Assembly (NCBI GenBank): GCA_036768485.1
Contig: JAVLUZ010000143.1
Coordinates: 3,607,250 to 3,671,249, forward strand
DNA: 64,000 bases
Direction of reading: 5' to 3'
Origin: Mermis nigrescens
Lineage: Eukaryota; Nematoda; Enoplea; Mermithida; Mermithidae
The notes beneath the pieces are model-generated. The model saw nothing but the letters and a program-made list of their open reading frames with translations. It was not told the origin of the DNA and made no database searches. The position numbers were made by a program, and so were the translations under genes. How positions within the stretch are numbered: position 1 is the stretch's first letter; the number at the start of each line of letters is the position of its first letter. Positions 11,817 to 22,575 of the stretch are shown here, one piece after another.

Positions 11817-12241
11817 TAGTTCAATATGAAAAATTTAAAAAAATTAAAATTAAAATAAAAATGAAAATTAAGACTTAACACATAGACGTGGGCGTCTAAA
11901 GCATGTGTGGACGCGGGAAGGAGGTTCGACCCTGAGAATTTAGTGCAACCTTGGGTTGACTGATCCCAGAATCGAATTATAGGCATTTTTAGGATTTCCC
12001 CTTTTTTACACAAATTCACGGAATTTGGCTGCTGTCCGTGCACGGTCTAGGCTCCAGGAAGGACCCCCAAATTGAAATCACCTACCCCATCCGTATGTTT
12101 CCAATTATTTTTTTTCGTTTTCGCGATCACTTTGATGCCAGTGGATAGATAGAGCTCGTTGAGAAACGTCCGAACTGATGCTTATTTGCACCTATCATAC
12201 ATGATCACGGAGGATTTAGCCGCCCAAAAAAAGGTTTCCAC

Positions 12242-12500
12242 CCATAGGTGGGCAGCACCAAAATTCTGGGGGAGAAAAATTTGCAAAGGTCAAAAAATGG
12301 TCTTAAAAGTGGTCGTATGGCGAAAAAAACACCATTTTTCGACGTTTCTCATCAAGCACTATCCAATGGCATCAAAACTCGCTAAAAAAGCAAAGCAAAA
12401 TTTCAAAATTTGAATTCTGGGGGTATTTTGATTTCTGGAGGGGAGTATTTCAACTTCTGGGGGGGTGCATACCTCCCCAAACCCCCCCACGCCCATGTGT
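12242..12500 (+). mobile_element. CCATAGG-family MITE, copy 4, in MAD2 intron
   Basis: It runs from CCATAGGTGGGCAGCACC to CACGCCCATGTGT with the complete family body. Flanks GTTTCCAC (12234-12241) and GTTTTCAC (12502-12509, allowing one extra G at the right end) match at 7 of 8 positions. It is inserted in the MAD2 intron. Confidence 0.78.
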
Positions 12501-13239
12501 GGTTTTCACCCCTCTCCTCCAAAATATTTTGACTCTCCTCGGAGATCTCGATTTAAAAAAAACTTAGAAAATGTCTTGATTTAAGCATTTTGTAGCAATC
12601 GATTGCGTACTTCAAAAGTAGAAATTTATATGCCTTTACTTCGTGCCAGAAACAGCATTTTTTATACAAGGTCTCTTTGTACATGTACAGATGTACAGAG
12701 ATATTCCACAGAAGTCTTTGTATACTTTGTAGTGCAAATTTTAGAAGTACTATAATATGGTGAAGTAGCGCTTTCTGTGTGGTAAAACAAGGTTTATCCA
12801 CGTTTGGTGAAGTAGTTCTGTCGATTTCTGGGTTTCTGACGTGAAAAACTAAAAACTTATTAAAACGGCAAAAAATTTGATGGTGTTGCCTTTCTTAAGC
12901 ATATTTTGACACTATAAACACAAACAGAACAGAATAGCTCATTTCGGCGCGAAGCGCAAAATTTTATTTCGAATTTTAGATCTTTTTGTGGTTTTCGTCT
13001 TCCCAAAAATTTTGTACATGTACAAAGACGGTTCCAAAAAGTCTTCATACATCGGGAAAGATCTCTAGCTGAATATAAAAAACCATGGGCCCAGACTGAA
13101 AGCCTCACATTTGCTGAATTTTATTGAATTTTTCAATCCAAAAATTTTTGTTCATCGGCACAAACACCTAAAACTGACGTTTTTGCAGTTTATCCGTCGT
13201 TTTTAAGCCGAAAATAGGCATTATGGAAAACACACATTC
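12501..13239. repeat. Decayed interspersed repeat with TTTGTACATGTACAAAG
   Basis: The stretch has no gene. It is a diverged copy of the repeat that also appears at about 1130-1680 and 44160-44230, recognisable by the near-palindrome around GTACATGTAC with GGTCCC...AAAAGTCTTTGTAC, and by GGCGCGAAGCGC near 12945. Confidence 0.45.
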
Positions 13240-13690
13240 CCATAGGAGGGGGTGAGAGGAGGTATTACCCCCACCTCAGGGTCCGAGACTTGAATCACTG
13301 TCAGACGATTTTGAGCTATCAAACGTTTTCTGCAATGATTTTTGGGTACAAAAGCAGCGCAGATGTTAAAATTTTTCGGCGCTTCGCGCCGACTAGTACA
13401 TTTCTGTTTTATTTACCCATAAAATACCTAGAATGAAGTTAAAATGATCTGAAAAGTCAAAATTTTCGATGAATTCTTATATTTTTTACTTACAAGAGTG
13501 ACGAAAGTAGTCAAAATGGGACAAAAAGTTAGTTAAAAATGCAGTTTTTCACATTAAAACATGCTATATAGGATGTTTTAAGCGTTTTGCATATTTGACC
13601 TGCAAAAAAGGCTAGAAATCTAAATTAAGTGGTCTCAAATTTTGGGATTTCACCCCCTCTGAACTTTCGACCTTGGGAAACTATGATGGA
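13240..13690 (+). repeat. Interspersed repeat R, copy 1
   Basis: The left part GGAGGTATTACCCCCACCTCAGGG and the right part GGGATTTCACCCCCTCTGAACTTTCGACCTTGG flank an AT-rich body with the hairpin CGGCGCTTCGCGCCG (near 13378). The same order of blocks is found at 20165-20590 (reverse) and 22175-22575. It is non-coding. Confidence 0.55.
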
Positions 13691-14203
13691 AAACGTTTAG
13701 TTTCGTTCGATCCTACAGAATTCTGATGCTGTGCATTTACGTGACCAATCCTAATCAATTTTTCGTTCAATATTTTACCTAATTGAAGATCACTGTACCT
13801 CATATTTTAGGCTTTTGCTTGTCACTTCTCATCAAAACTTTTGAAACCTCCGATTTTAGAAAAATTTCAAGCGGCTTGAAACATCCATAGTAAATATTAG
13901 TGTTTATAAAAATTACAATTAGTAAATAAAAGTGTAAATGGCGCGCAGTTCATTTATTTAACAATTTAATTTGCTTTTTAACTTAAACATCTACTAATTA
14001 TTCCCATGTTGGCTGCTCAGCATTATGTTTGCAGCGCACTTGATCCTGTGGAATATATTTCGAGCTATCGGATTTGATTCTAATTATAATATTGCAAAAA
14101 ATTCTGTAGGGGCCAAAAAATTGTTTCTCGGCGTTTATCACCGAACTTCATGAACGTCAAAAAAATTGCGAAAGAAACTGATGTTCTTTCGAATTCAGAG
14201 TCC
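13691..14203. other. No gene recognised (intron of MAD2)
   Basis: Unremarkable AT-rich intronic sequence. Confidence 0.5.
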
Positions 14204-14211
14204 AGTCACAC

Positions 14212-14429
14212 CACACCTGAGCGTGGGGGGTTTGAGGGGTATGCACCCCCAGGATTCAATTTTTAAAATTTTTCGTTTTTTTCACAATTTTTTGATGCCA
14301 ATGGATAGTGCTCGATAAGAAACGTCGAAAAATGGTGTTTTTCCACCATACCAATATTTTCAAGGCAATTTTTTGACCATTGGAAAATCTTGCACCGCCC
14401 CCCCCGGAATTTTCTTGCTGCCCACGTAT
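14212..14429 (-). mobile_element. CCATAGG-family MITE, copy 5, in MAD2 intron
   Basis: It runs from CACACCTGAGCGTGGGG to CTGCCCACGTATG in reverse orientation. Flanks AGTCACAC (14204-14211) and AGTCAGAC (14430-14437) match at 7 of 8 positions. Part of the G/C-rich left arm is shortened. Confidence 0.78.
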
Positions 14430-14818
14430 GAGTCAGACCCAAGTACACGCCCAAATGTGCCCTACTTGATGTCTAAATGAAAAAAGCAAAATTTTACGCA
14501 AAATAAAAAAGCAATAATCTGGTTATAATCCTGCCTACCGATCGAAATTCTGAATGAGTCAAAAGTGCTGGAATCAAAGACGGGTGGGAGAAATCGATTA
14601 AACATTCTATTTCTTCGATCAAAAATAAAAAATTTTCAGTTTCTGACAAAAAACGCTGGAAAAGGCTCTATTTTTACAAATTTGGGAAATCTTAATATTT
14701 AAAATGAAAATTGGAAGAAATGAAGAATTTTCTGCAAAAATCAAGGGGCAAAACACATAAGCTTGAACAACCCTTAAATGTATGGTTATGCCTAAAATCA
14801 GACGTGCAGTACTATAAC

Positions 14819-15170
14819 CTTCAATAGTGTTCTCTTCCTCGGTGGTTTTAACGTCAAACTGCCATCTTTCCAACACTGACTTAGTTGAAACATCGGAAAT
14901 TATGAGCACTAATCTCTGACATTTCTTGCCGGACAACCAAAATTCAACCTGCGTCAATAGGTTCTTCAAGTATTCGATCAGTTTCTCATTTTGAGTCACT
15001 AGCAGGGTCAGGCCGTACTTTTTCGTACGCTCGAAATCATCGGCCGGATAAATGCCGCGTTGGTACAAAATGTTATTAATTCCGAAATAGAAAAATTCGG
15101 CGATCATTTGAGCCGATCCCTGGAGCGTTATTGCGCATTGCGCATTTTTCTCTATTTGTTGCAACGCCAT
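14819..15170 (-). CDS. MAD2: MAD2 spindle-checkpoint protein, 5' exon
   Basis: This is the first coding exon of the MAD2 homologue: ATG at 15170-15168, 117 codons plus one base. The translation begins MALQQIEKNAQCAITLQGSA and contains VAEFF-type MIAEFFYFGINNILYQRGIY, YGLTLLVTQNEKLIEYL and LERWQFDV, all hallmark HORMA segments of MAD2. MAD2 binds MAD1 at unattached kinetochores and CDC20 in the mitotic checkpoint complex, inhibiting the APC/C. The frame departs from homology after TEEENTIE, at a GAAG/GTTATAG donor (intron from 14818). The 3.2-kb intron holds MITEs, a LINE tail and decayed repeats. Whether an upstream non-coding exon exists cannot be seen. Confidence 0.92.
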
Positions 15171-16396
15171 TAAAATGAATGGGTTCGAAACAGCAGTGCT
15201 TCCTGCATCATTATAGCATAAGATATAGGTAGATGAAAATTTATATTATAATTTGAGCTAATTATTTTGATAGTTTAGGATGTAAGAGTAGGGTGATCGC
15301 CTGAAATCACCTTATTGGAAAAATTTTGAGTTCTTTTTCGAATGACAGTAAAACAAATAGTCAGGCAGGACGCGGGATAAAGACGGTGTGAAATTGAATA
15401 ACTTGTAGTTTTACAAAACGATGTTTTGTATGCACAAATATGTCAAGATTAAATTAGCATATATCAATTTTTTCCCAATAACTCTGTAAACTATAATGGT
15501 ATATGTAATGCGTTCTTCGTTCATCTCAATATGTATGTAGGTATGAATCTTGTTCGAAAATAATTATCTACATATGTGTCTATTCGTGAAGCGCGTTAAG
15601 CGTATAATTGTAATGTACAAGTATGCGAAAGAATCTTGAGCCGCAAGATGATGATAAAAGTATGAAAAGAAGGAAGAATGTTATAGTAAAACGGCAAACG
15701 CGTCTTAATCTAATAAGAACCGAAGATTAAGAAAGAAATCGCGACGTTTCTGAGAGCCGGATTATCTAAGAACCACCCGATAAAAAACAAAAGGGTAAAA
15801 ATCGAGAGAATCCTTACTAATCCAAAACATTCAGAAATTCTGTACGAACCGGTATCAAAGTCCGAAAAGTATGCGCCAAAATATATGAAAACTAACCGAC
15901 GCATGAGAGAATCATATTAATAGCATTACGTTGTACGTAAAATGATGCAGAACTCTATAGAGTAGTAAAAAAGGTAAAAAGGACAAAAGGTCATACGGAA
16001 AAAAATGTACAAAGCAGCTAGATTTAATGAAATGGCAAAGATAGAGGAAACCAAGATTACTGCGTTTTTGAGCGAAAAATGGGCAAAAGTTCACACGGTA
16101 GCCAAAAGAATGTTCTACACCTGAAAATACAATAAAATTAGCATCAGAAGCTTAATCTTTCTCGACAACCAGCTGCCGGACCGAAAAACCTGAAAATTCT
16201 GGTTTTTAAAGACCTCTAAAAAACCGGCAAGAATAAAGAAAAATGCCCAGTATTTCTTTCGTCTTAGCGATCGTAAGTCTTCCCTGTTCTTTTCTCCGAT
16301 TAAATCATCGCTCCTCAAGAAATCACGTTTGTCACCTCTACGCGCTATACGAACGATTGCAAGGTAACTTACGCACTGAATAATTACTTATTTTGT
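15171..16396. other. No gene recognised; upstream of MAD2
   Basis: This lies 5' of the MAD2 start codon and should contain its promoter, but no element can be named with confidence. Frames at 15710-15904, 15912-16094 and 16115-16318 are consecutive minus-strand shadows without domains. Confidence 0.45.
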
Positions 16397-16404
16397 GTTT
16401 TCGA

Positions 16405-18160
16405 CAGTGATCGTACGGGGAACCCGACCCCGACCCCGAAAAACCCCGGCCTAAACCCCGACCCTCGACCGGGGGGCATGATTTTTCGAGTCGGGGTTCA
16501 ACCTTTTTCGGGGGTGAAATATAGCATTTTATTTGTTGGTACATAGAAGAATTGTATAAATAGCAAATAAATCCGGAATAAGGACGATTCATTCACCAGC
16601 AAAATTAATATGTTAAACTCGACACTCGCAATATTTCATAAAAGTACGCCTAATCGCCATGTTGTTAAGACGTACGTACTTATTCGCATATTTTCCATTG
16701 TGAAGTGCGCCGAAATTACTGCGGAATCACAGGCGTAGCCGGTGGGAGGGGGAATGGATGCACATGCCCCCGGAATTTTCCAGAAATTATGTTGATTTTT
16801 CTGGCGCAATGTGTCCACAACATTGAGTTTAAAAAGGCACAGACGTCAAAATTTTCCGGCGCTTCGCGCCGAGTCAGTAATATTTATTGTTATACAGATA
16901 CAACGAATTTAAAAGCTTGAATCTGTTAAAATAATCCAACACTTCGCAGATCTTTAGTGATTTGATGCACTATTAGTTCATTGAATGAAACTGCACATGC
17001 TTGTTGAACATAATAGTAAAAAAGCGAAAATGTTTGCGTACCAATTTATCTATTCTCTGCTTTTTTTATCTTTCTGTACAAGGACACATAATTCTATTTT
17101 AAAATGAAAGGAGGGGCCAAATTTTCTTGTCTTTTTGCGCATTTTCTGTTTTCTGAACTAGTTAATAAGAAGGCCACAAATGGGTCTGAAAATGGTAAGA
17201 ACAAAATTCTCATTGATACATCTTTCAATGACTTATTGGTTGCCCGTTGCTGCGCTACATACTTAGCAGAGGTTGAAAAACGCATTTCAGCTCAGAAGTT
17301 TTGTACAGAGTAGGTGTTCATCAATTTTAAGTTTTTTGGACTTAATTCAGAACCGAGATTTTGCCAATTTGCGAAAATTTCTACTTTACTAATTAAAAAT
17401 TACAGTGCTTTTTTACAAAATTTTCGGGGGTTCTGCTCTGGACCTCGCTGGTGACGCTAAGCGCGCCACCCAGACCCCAGCCGTACAATAACGTTCTACA
17501 TGTTGAAAGAGATTTTTAGGAGGACAGAAAAGGTAAAAGGATAGGAATTTTTAAAAATTTTCGGCGCTTCGCGCCGCAATCAGTTTATCTGTTCTGTATG
17601 ATTTAAGCAGTATAAATTGAGTTTAAAGAGTGAAAACGTCAAAATTTTCCTGCGCTTAGCACCGCCGATTATTGTCTTAGGGCGGTAAAATATGACTGAA
17701 TTTCTTGATGCTTTGCGCCACTTATGATTTCCGAAATGTTTGTCAATAAAAGGCGTAAATTCTACATGAAACGGTAAAAATTTCGAAAATTTTCGGGCGC
17801 TTCGCTGCCATTGGCTCCTCTACAATCAGTGCGCCATAGAAAACCGTTATGAAAAAACTGTAGAAAAAATACGAAAAAGCGAGAGCGATTAGTGATTGAA
17901 ATTGAAAGTAATGCTAAATTGCTAAAACCATACTTTAACTTGGAATGAAAATAAAATGTTGAACATAACCAGCTTTATTAGTATGCTCTACAAACAAGTG
18001 AAGGTATCGTTTTTATCATTTTCAAATTGGTACGTAATCATGCAATGTTAATTGTTAATCTTCAACCCGTATCCCGACCCCGACCCCGAAAACCGGGGTT
18101 TTTTCATCCCCGACCCCGACCCCGATCGGGGGTGAAAATCTGACCCCGTACGATCACTGA
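16405..18160. mobile_element. hAT-like non-autonomous element, 1.76 kb
   Basis: The termini are CAGTGATCGTACGGGG (16405-16420) and its exact complement CCCCGTACGATCACTG (18144-18159), plus one extra A. Perfect 8-bp duplications GTTTTCGA lie at 16397-16404 and 18161-18168. Subterminal blocks are (ACCCCG)n-like on both sides (16421-16480 and 18062-18130). The interior is non-coding and packed with other repeats, including four GC hairpins near 16857, 17562, 17648 and 17790. End sequence and duplication length point to hAT; no transposase is present. Confidence 0.82.
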
Positions 18161-18713
18161 GTTTTCGATTATTTACTCTATTTATTCGTTACCAACTTAA
18201 TTTAAAATAATAATATGAGGGTATCACCCCCAATTAAGGTAAATAACAATTGAATGAGTACTACGCTATCAAACTAAGAAAAACAGCGCTCGAGACGTGG
18301 CAAATGTCTTAAATCGATTCATCTGTTTTTGTTTATTTGACAATAAATGCTTTCTTGCCTTTATCTTGTCTTTAAAGCGCGGTATAAATTACAAAATGTC
18401 TAAACTTGTAGATATTTAATTTTTTAGAATTTTTCATTCCTGAAGCATTTTTTCTAAAACTTATTAGCATTACCTGAATATAGCCGCGCGCATTTTATGA
18501 AAAAGGCTAAACTTTTTTCCTTTTTGGGAGCATTTTAAGACGTTTTTGCGGGTGAGAACAGCAGTTTCGGTTTAAAAAAATTGCAATCAGCAGCACAAGG
18601 TAACCTGCATTTCCGCACCAAGATGAACGCACACAACTAAGCCTAAGCCTAGGCATTGGTAACAGCAAGCCAGTGACTGTTCCTAAGTAAATTTACTTAA
18701 ATTTGCTCATATC

Positions 18714-19562
18714 CAGGCCTGTATCGGGTTTTTCTTTCGGGGGGGGTACGACCAAAATTTTTTGAAACATAAGGATGGACTAAGGGATGAATTAAAAGAC
18801 GTTTAACGACCACTAGAGCTACGTACCTTTAAAGTTTGCTACCCAATTACCACAGGGGCGGATTTAGGGGAGGGCGGTTGGCCCAAAATAGTGCGCAAAA
18901 TTAAGCATTTTTGAGCGATTTTTAGCGATTTTCGGGTTAAAACGGCTAATTTTTCCGCCCAAGTCAGGGTTCCGCCCCCCCCTTAGGGGTACCGCCCTCC
19001 CTCAGGAAAATCCTAGATCCGCCACTGAATTACCATATATGGTGATAATCTAATGAGCACCACACCACTGTCTTTTTGGACTGGGGTCTGGTGTGGCGCG
19101 CTCAGGCGTCCTCCAGCGGGTTCGGGGCGAAGCCGGATAAATTTGTGAAAAAGTGCCTAAAGTTGAATCGTAAGGTTTAAATTTTAATAAAATCAGCCTC
19201 ATTTTGGTTCTGAAATCAGTCTAAAAATGCTCAAACTTCATCATTAAAGTTCTTTACCATCGCGAAAAAATATCTGCTACTCTCGCTTCTTGCATGTATA
19301 TCTCGTTTTCTGTGTAAAACCTGCAAAATACAGAAGACACAGATACAAAATGTGCTTTAGGTTGTGTAAAGATTAAATATGGAGTGTTTTAATCGCGCGT
19401 TTGGGACTAACTAGATTAGAATAATGACGAAATACGGCACGAAGCACCGAAAATTTTTGCGATTTTTCGCTAAAAAAAGCAAAGAAGGGTAACGGGAAAA
19501 ATCATTATCAAATTTCATTTTAGAGGTGGATGCCCTCTTTCCTCCTTCTAGATACGGGCCTG
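18714..19562. mobile_element. CAGGCC-family hAT-like element, copy 4
   Basis: It runs from CAGGCCTGTATC to GATACGGGCCTG with flanks CTCATATC (18706-18713) and CTTATATC (19563-19570), 7 of 8 matching. The interior parallels the copy at 166-754, including GGTCTGG-GTGGCGCGCTCAGGCG, the AAATGTGCTTTAGG segment and the hairpin GGCACGAAGCACCG near 19436. It has been hit by a second MITE at 18853-19027. Confidence 0.8.
18853..19027. mobile_element. hAT-type MITE, CAGTGGCGGAT family, nested
   Basis: This 175-bp element runs from CAGGGGCGGATTTAGG to CCTAGATCCGCCACTG (inverted ends, 14 of 16 matching). It is flanked by perfect 8-bp duplications AATTACCA (18845-18852 and 19028-19035). The CAGTGGCGGATCTAGG-type end is a common hAT MITE signature. 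It lies inside the CAGGCC-family element and is therefore the younger insertion. Confidence 0.88.
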
Positions 19563-19624
19563 CTTATATCATTCGTTATATGCCTCAGCGTACAAAATGA
19601 ATGTCATATTATTGATCAGCGTGT

Positions 19625-19895
19625 TGAGGCCTCCGTGGCTTAGTGGTTAACGATTCTAACTACAAGTTGCGGGCACGAGGTTAACCACGCACTGTGGGTT
19701 CTTTCTTCGTGCAGTCGGCTAATTTTTCCAGCGGGACACTTACGTGATACGCTGGTAACCATCCAGCAGGGCTCTTAAAAGAGGTACTGCCGGTATAACT
19801 CGGTGAGATGATAATCTATTCCGCGGAGCACAATGGGCTTGTAGCCTGCGTGCTTGGGTCTCACAGGAGGTACCACCGCTACATCACCTATCACC
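19625..19895 (+). mobile_element. tRNA-related SINE with 15-bp target duplication
   Basis: A 271-bp insertion is bounded by perfect direct repeats TATTGATCAGCGTGT at 19610-19624 and 19896-19910. The head has a good A box, TGGCTTAGTGG (19636-19646), and a weak B-box-like GAGGTTAACCAC about 30 bases later. The 3' end finishes in a short ATCACCT repeat directly before the duplication. The long perfect duplication implies target-primed reverse transcription, hence a SINE mobilised by a LINE, and a fairly recent insertion. The body (GGTACTGCCGG, CTCACAGGAGGTACC) has no match elsewhere in the window. Confidence 0.8.
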
Positions 19896-20164
19896 TATTG
19901 ATCAGCGTGTCAAATATGACCAGAAACGGTCATTTTCAAAAAAACGTTTTTTCTTCATTAGTTTTCTTTGTAAAACCGCAAAATTAAATGCAAAGACAAG
20001 TATTTCGAAATGTTTTAGAGTCAAGCTTTAACTTGATATTGAGAAATTCTCGTACAGATAACTTGAAGCATAGATTTTTTGATTTCCAAGTTTAAAATCA
20101 CGCGAGAAAATTTTTCAATTTTTTTTAAATTTTTCCTCCACTATGGCATAGATCTCGTCCAGAA

Positions 20165-20590
20165 CATAGGTGCACAAGGTCAGGGTCGGCAGGGGGGGGT
20201 GAAATGCCAAAAATCTAAAACAGTAAATTTGACGTTCACGATTTTTTTGCTGTTTTAATGATCAAAAATGGTCAAAATAGCCTATAAAACGTTTTCTTGT
20301 GTTAATAACACATTTTAAAAGCATTTTTAGTCCATTTTGACTGCATTATATCACTTTTAACACTAAAAAATGCAAAAATTTATCAATTCTGGGCGCTTTT
20401 TGAGGTAAAAAGTACTTAAAAGTACTAATCTGGCGCGAAGCGCCGGAAAAATTTTGACATTTTTACTGATTTTGATGTCAAAAATGATGCAGAACAAGAC
20501 CTATTTGCTCAAAATCGCCGGACAGTACCGGTCTAGCTGACCCCTCAGGGGGTAATACCCCCACCTCCACCCCCCTATGTGCATGTGTGG
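20165..20590 (-). repeat. Interspersed repeat R, copy 2
   Basis: It starts GGTGCACAAGGTCAGGG and ends in CAGGGGGTAATACCCCC and CCCCCTATGTGCATGTG. It is in the opposite orientation to the copy at 22175-22575, so the two form a large inverted pair around the MITE nest. The body carries GGCGCGAAGCGCCGG near 20432. Confidence 0.6.
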
Positions 20591-20693
20591 TCCAGAAACG
20601 TTCAAAATGCCATTATTTTCGCGTATCACCTAACGATTTTCGAGATATATGGACTTTGAAATTTTCGCCCCCCCTGAAATAAAAGCCTGGTTA

Positions 20694-20976
20694 CCATACG
20701 TGGGCAGCAAGAAAATTCTGGGAGGCAAGATTTTTCAAAGGTAAAAAAATGGCCTTCAAATGGTGTTATGGCGAAAAAACATCATTTTTCAACGTTTCTC
20801 ATCGAGCACTATCCATTGGCATCGAAAAGATTGCGGGGAAAAAATTTTTCAAAAATTGAATTCTGGGGGAGGTATTTTCGTTTCTGCGGGGGTATTTTGG
20901 TTTCTTTGGTTTTCTCGGGGAGAGGAAGTACATACCCCCAAACTCCCCCCCCCGCCCACACCCCACGCCCAGGTGT
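20694..20976 (+). mobile_element. CCATAGG-family MITE, copy 6
   Basis: It runs from CCATACGTGGGCAGC to CACGCCCAGGTGT with the full family body. Flanks CCTGGTTA (20686-20693) and ACTGATTA (20977-20984) match at 6 of 8 positions. The right subterminal G/C block is enlarged. Confidence 0.75.
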
Positions 20977-21376
20977 ACTGATTACGCAGCAGCTCTAGTT
21001 CATAAAACGTCTATTTTAATTCATTCGTTGGTCCCTCTTCGGTTTTCAAAAGTTTTGACTGTGCCCTCCAAAACCAATGAACTGCATTTTGTGCGCAGTT
21101 TTTCTGCATATACATGATTCCTGAAATTGAATCAATCGAAATGATGAGGTAGGTCAAAATTTTTCCTTACCACGCGCCAGAGTATGTCAGTAATTATTTG
21201 CAGTCAACTGCAAATAATATAGCAAACAATGCATACATGCACATAGGGGGTGAAGGCACACCTGGGCATGGAGGGTTCGGGGGGTATGCATCCCCCAGAA
21301 ATCAAAATACCCCAAGAATCAAATTTTTGAAAATTGTTTTCGTTTTTTTCGCAATTTTTGATGCCGATGGATAGTA

Positions 21377-21764
21377 CAGTGGTCGCCATGAAAGATGACG
21401 CGCCATCACCGTCAGAATTATAATGGATGGTGCGTCGCGAGCGCCGCGTTACGTCCATCATGCGCCATCATCTCTTTTTCTATTCAGCGCCATTAACCTC
21501 CATCATCCCGTTAATCTGGCGATGCGGACGGCGCAATTTAGCTATGAATAGCGCCAACAAGGAAGCGCGCACGTGGCGCGCTCCTTCTTGTTTGTGCTAT
21601 TAATAGCTAAATTGCGCCGTCCGCATCACCAGATTAACGGGATGATGGAGGTTAATGGCGCTGAGTGGAAAAAGAGATGATGGCGCATGATGGACTAACG
21701 GGCGTTCGCACGCCATCCATTATAATTTAAGAGTGATCGCGCGTCATCTCTCATGGCGACCGCT
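21377..21764. mobile_element. Palindromic foldback MITE, Tc1/mariner-like
   Basis: This 388-bp near-perfect palindrome centres on GCGCGCACGTGGCGCGC near 21563. Its left end is CAGTGGTCGCCATGAAAGA and its right end is the complement with minor changes (TCTCTCATGGCGACCGCT). TA lies on both sides (21375-21376 and 21765-21766), consistent with insertion at a TA dinucleotide as in Tc1/mariner MITEs. A half-copy of the same element lies at 58492-58712. No coding sequence is present. Confidence 0.78.
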
Positions 21765-21766
21765 TA

Positions 21767-22023
21767 CCATACGTAGCAGCAAGAAAATTCTGGGGGTGCA
21801 AGATTTTTCGAAGGTAAAAAATCGGCCTAAAAATGGTGGTATGGCGATAAAAACACCATTTTTGACGTTTCTCATCAAGCACTATCCATTGGCATCAAAA
21901 AATATCGAAAAAACGATAATAATTTCAAAAATTGAATTCTGGGGGGGTATTTTGATTTCTGGGGGAGGGAATATTTTGGTTTCTGGAGGGTGCATACCCC
22001 CCAACCCCCCCACGCCCAGGTGT
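21767..22023 (+). mobile_element. CCATAGG-family MITE, copy 8, nested in copy 7
   Basis: It runs from CCATACGTAGCAGCAAG to ACGCCCAGGTGT. The duplication of its insertion is GGATAGTA (21369-21376 and 22024-22031); the palindrome at 21377-21764 later landed between the left duplicate and this element. Confidence 0.8.
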
Positions 22024-22174
22024 GGATAGTACTCGATGAGGAACGTCGAAAATGGTGAATTCTTCGCCATACCATCATTTTTAAGGCCATTTTTTACCTT
22101 TGAAAAAGGCAATTTTTTGACCTTTGAAAAATCTTGCACCCCCCAGAATTTTCTTACTGCCCACTTATGATGAG

Positions 22175-22575
22175 GAGGAGTATTACCTTCCCCTGAAGAG
22201 TCAGCCGGACAGATACTGTCAAGCGATTTTGAGCTGATGGAACTTTTTGCTTCATTTCTGAGGTCAAAAGCAGTAAAAACACCAAAATTTTATTCAGCGC
22301 GTCGCACCAGATTAGTATATACTTACTTTGACGTACTTTTTACTTAAAAAGCGCCCAAAATTGATAAAGTTTTGCATTTTTTGATGTTAAAAGTGATATA
22401 ATGCTGTCAAAATGGACTAAAAATGCTTCTTAAAATGCGATATTACCACAAAAACGCTTTATAGGCTATTTTGACCATTTTGATCATTAAAACAGCAAAA
22501 AATCGTCAACGTTAAATTTATTGTTTTGGATTTTGGGATTTCACCCCTTGCCACCCTGACCTTGTACACCTATTG
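22175..22575 (+). repeat. Interspersed repeat R, copy 3
   Basis: It matches the reverse complement of 20165-20590, with GAGGAGTATTACC at the left and GATTTCACCCCTTGCC and CCTGACCTTGTACACC at the right. It carries a decayed version of the GC hairpin (CAGCGCGTCGC near 22297). Confidence 0.6.

Larger units (their letters stand above)
21257..22169 (-). mobile_element. CCATAGG-family MITE, copy 7, split by two insertions
   Basis: The outer copy is in two pieces: 21257-21376 (from CACACCTGGGCATGG to GATGGATAGTA) and 22024-22169 (from GGATAGTACTCGATGAGG to CTGCCCACTTATG). The pieces join exactly when the intervening 21377-22023 and one copy of the 8-mer GGATAGTA are removed. Confidence 0.8.
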
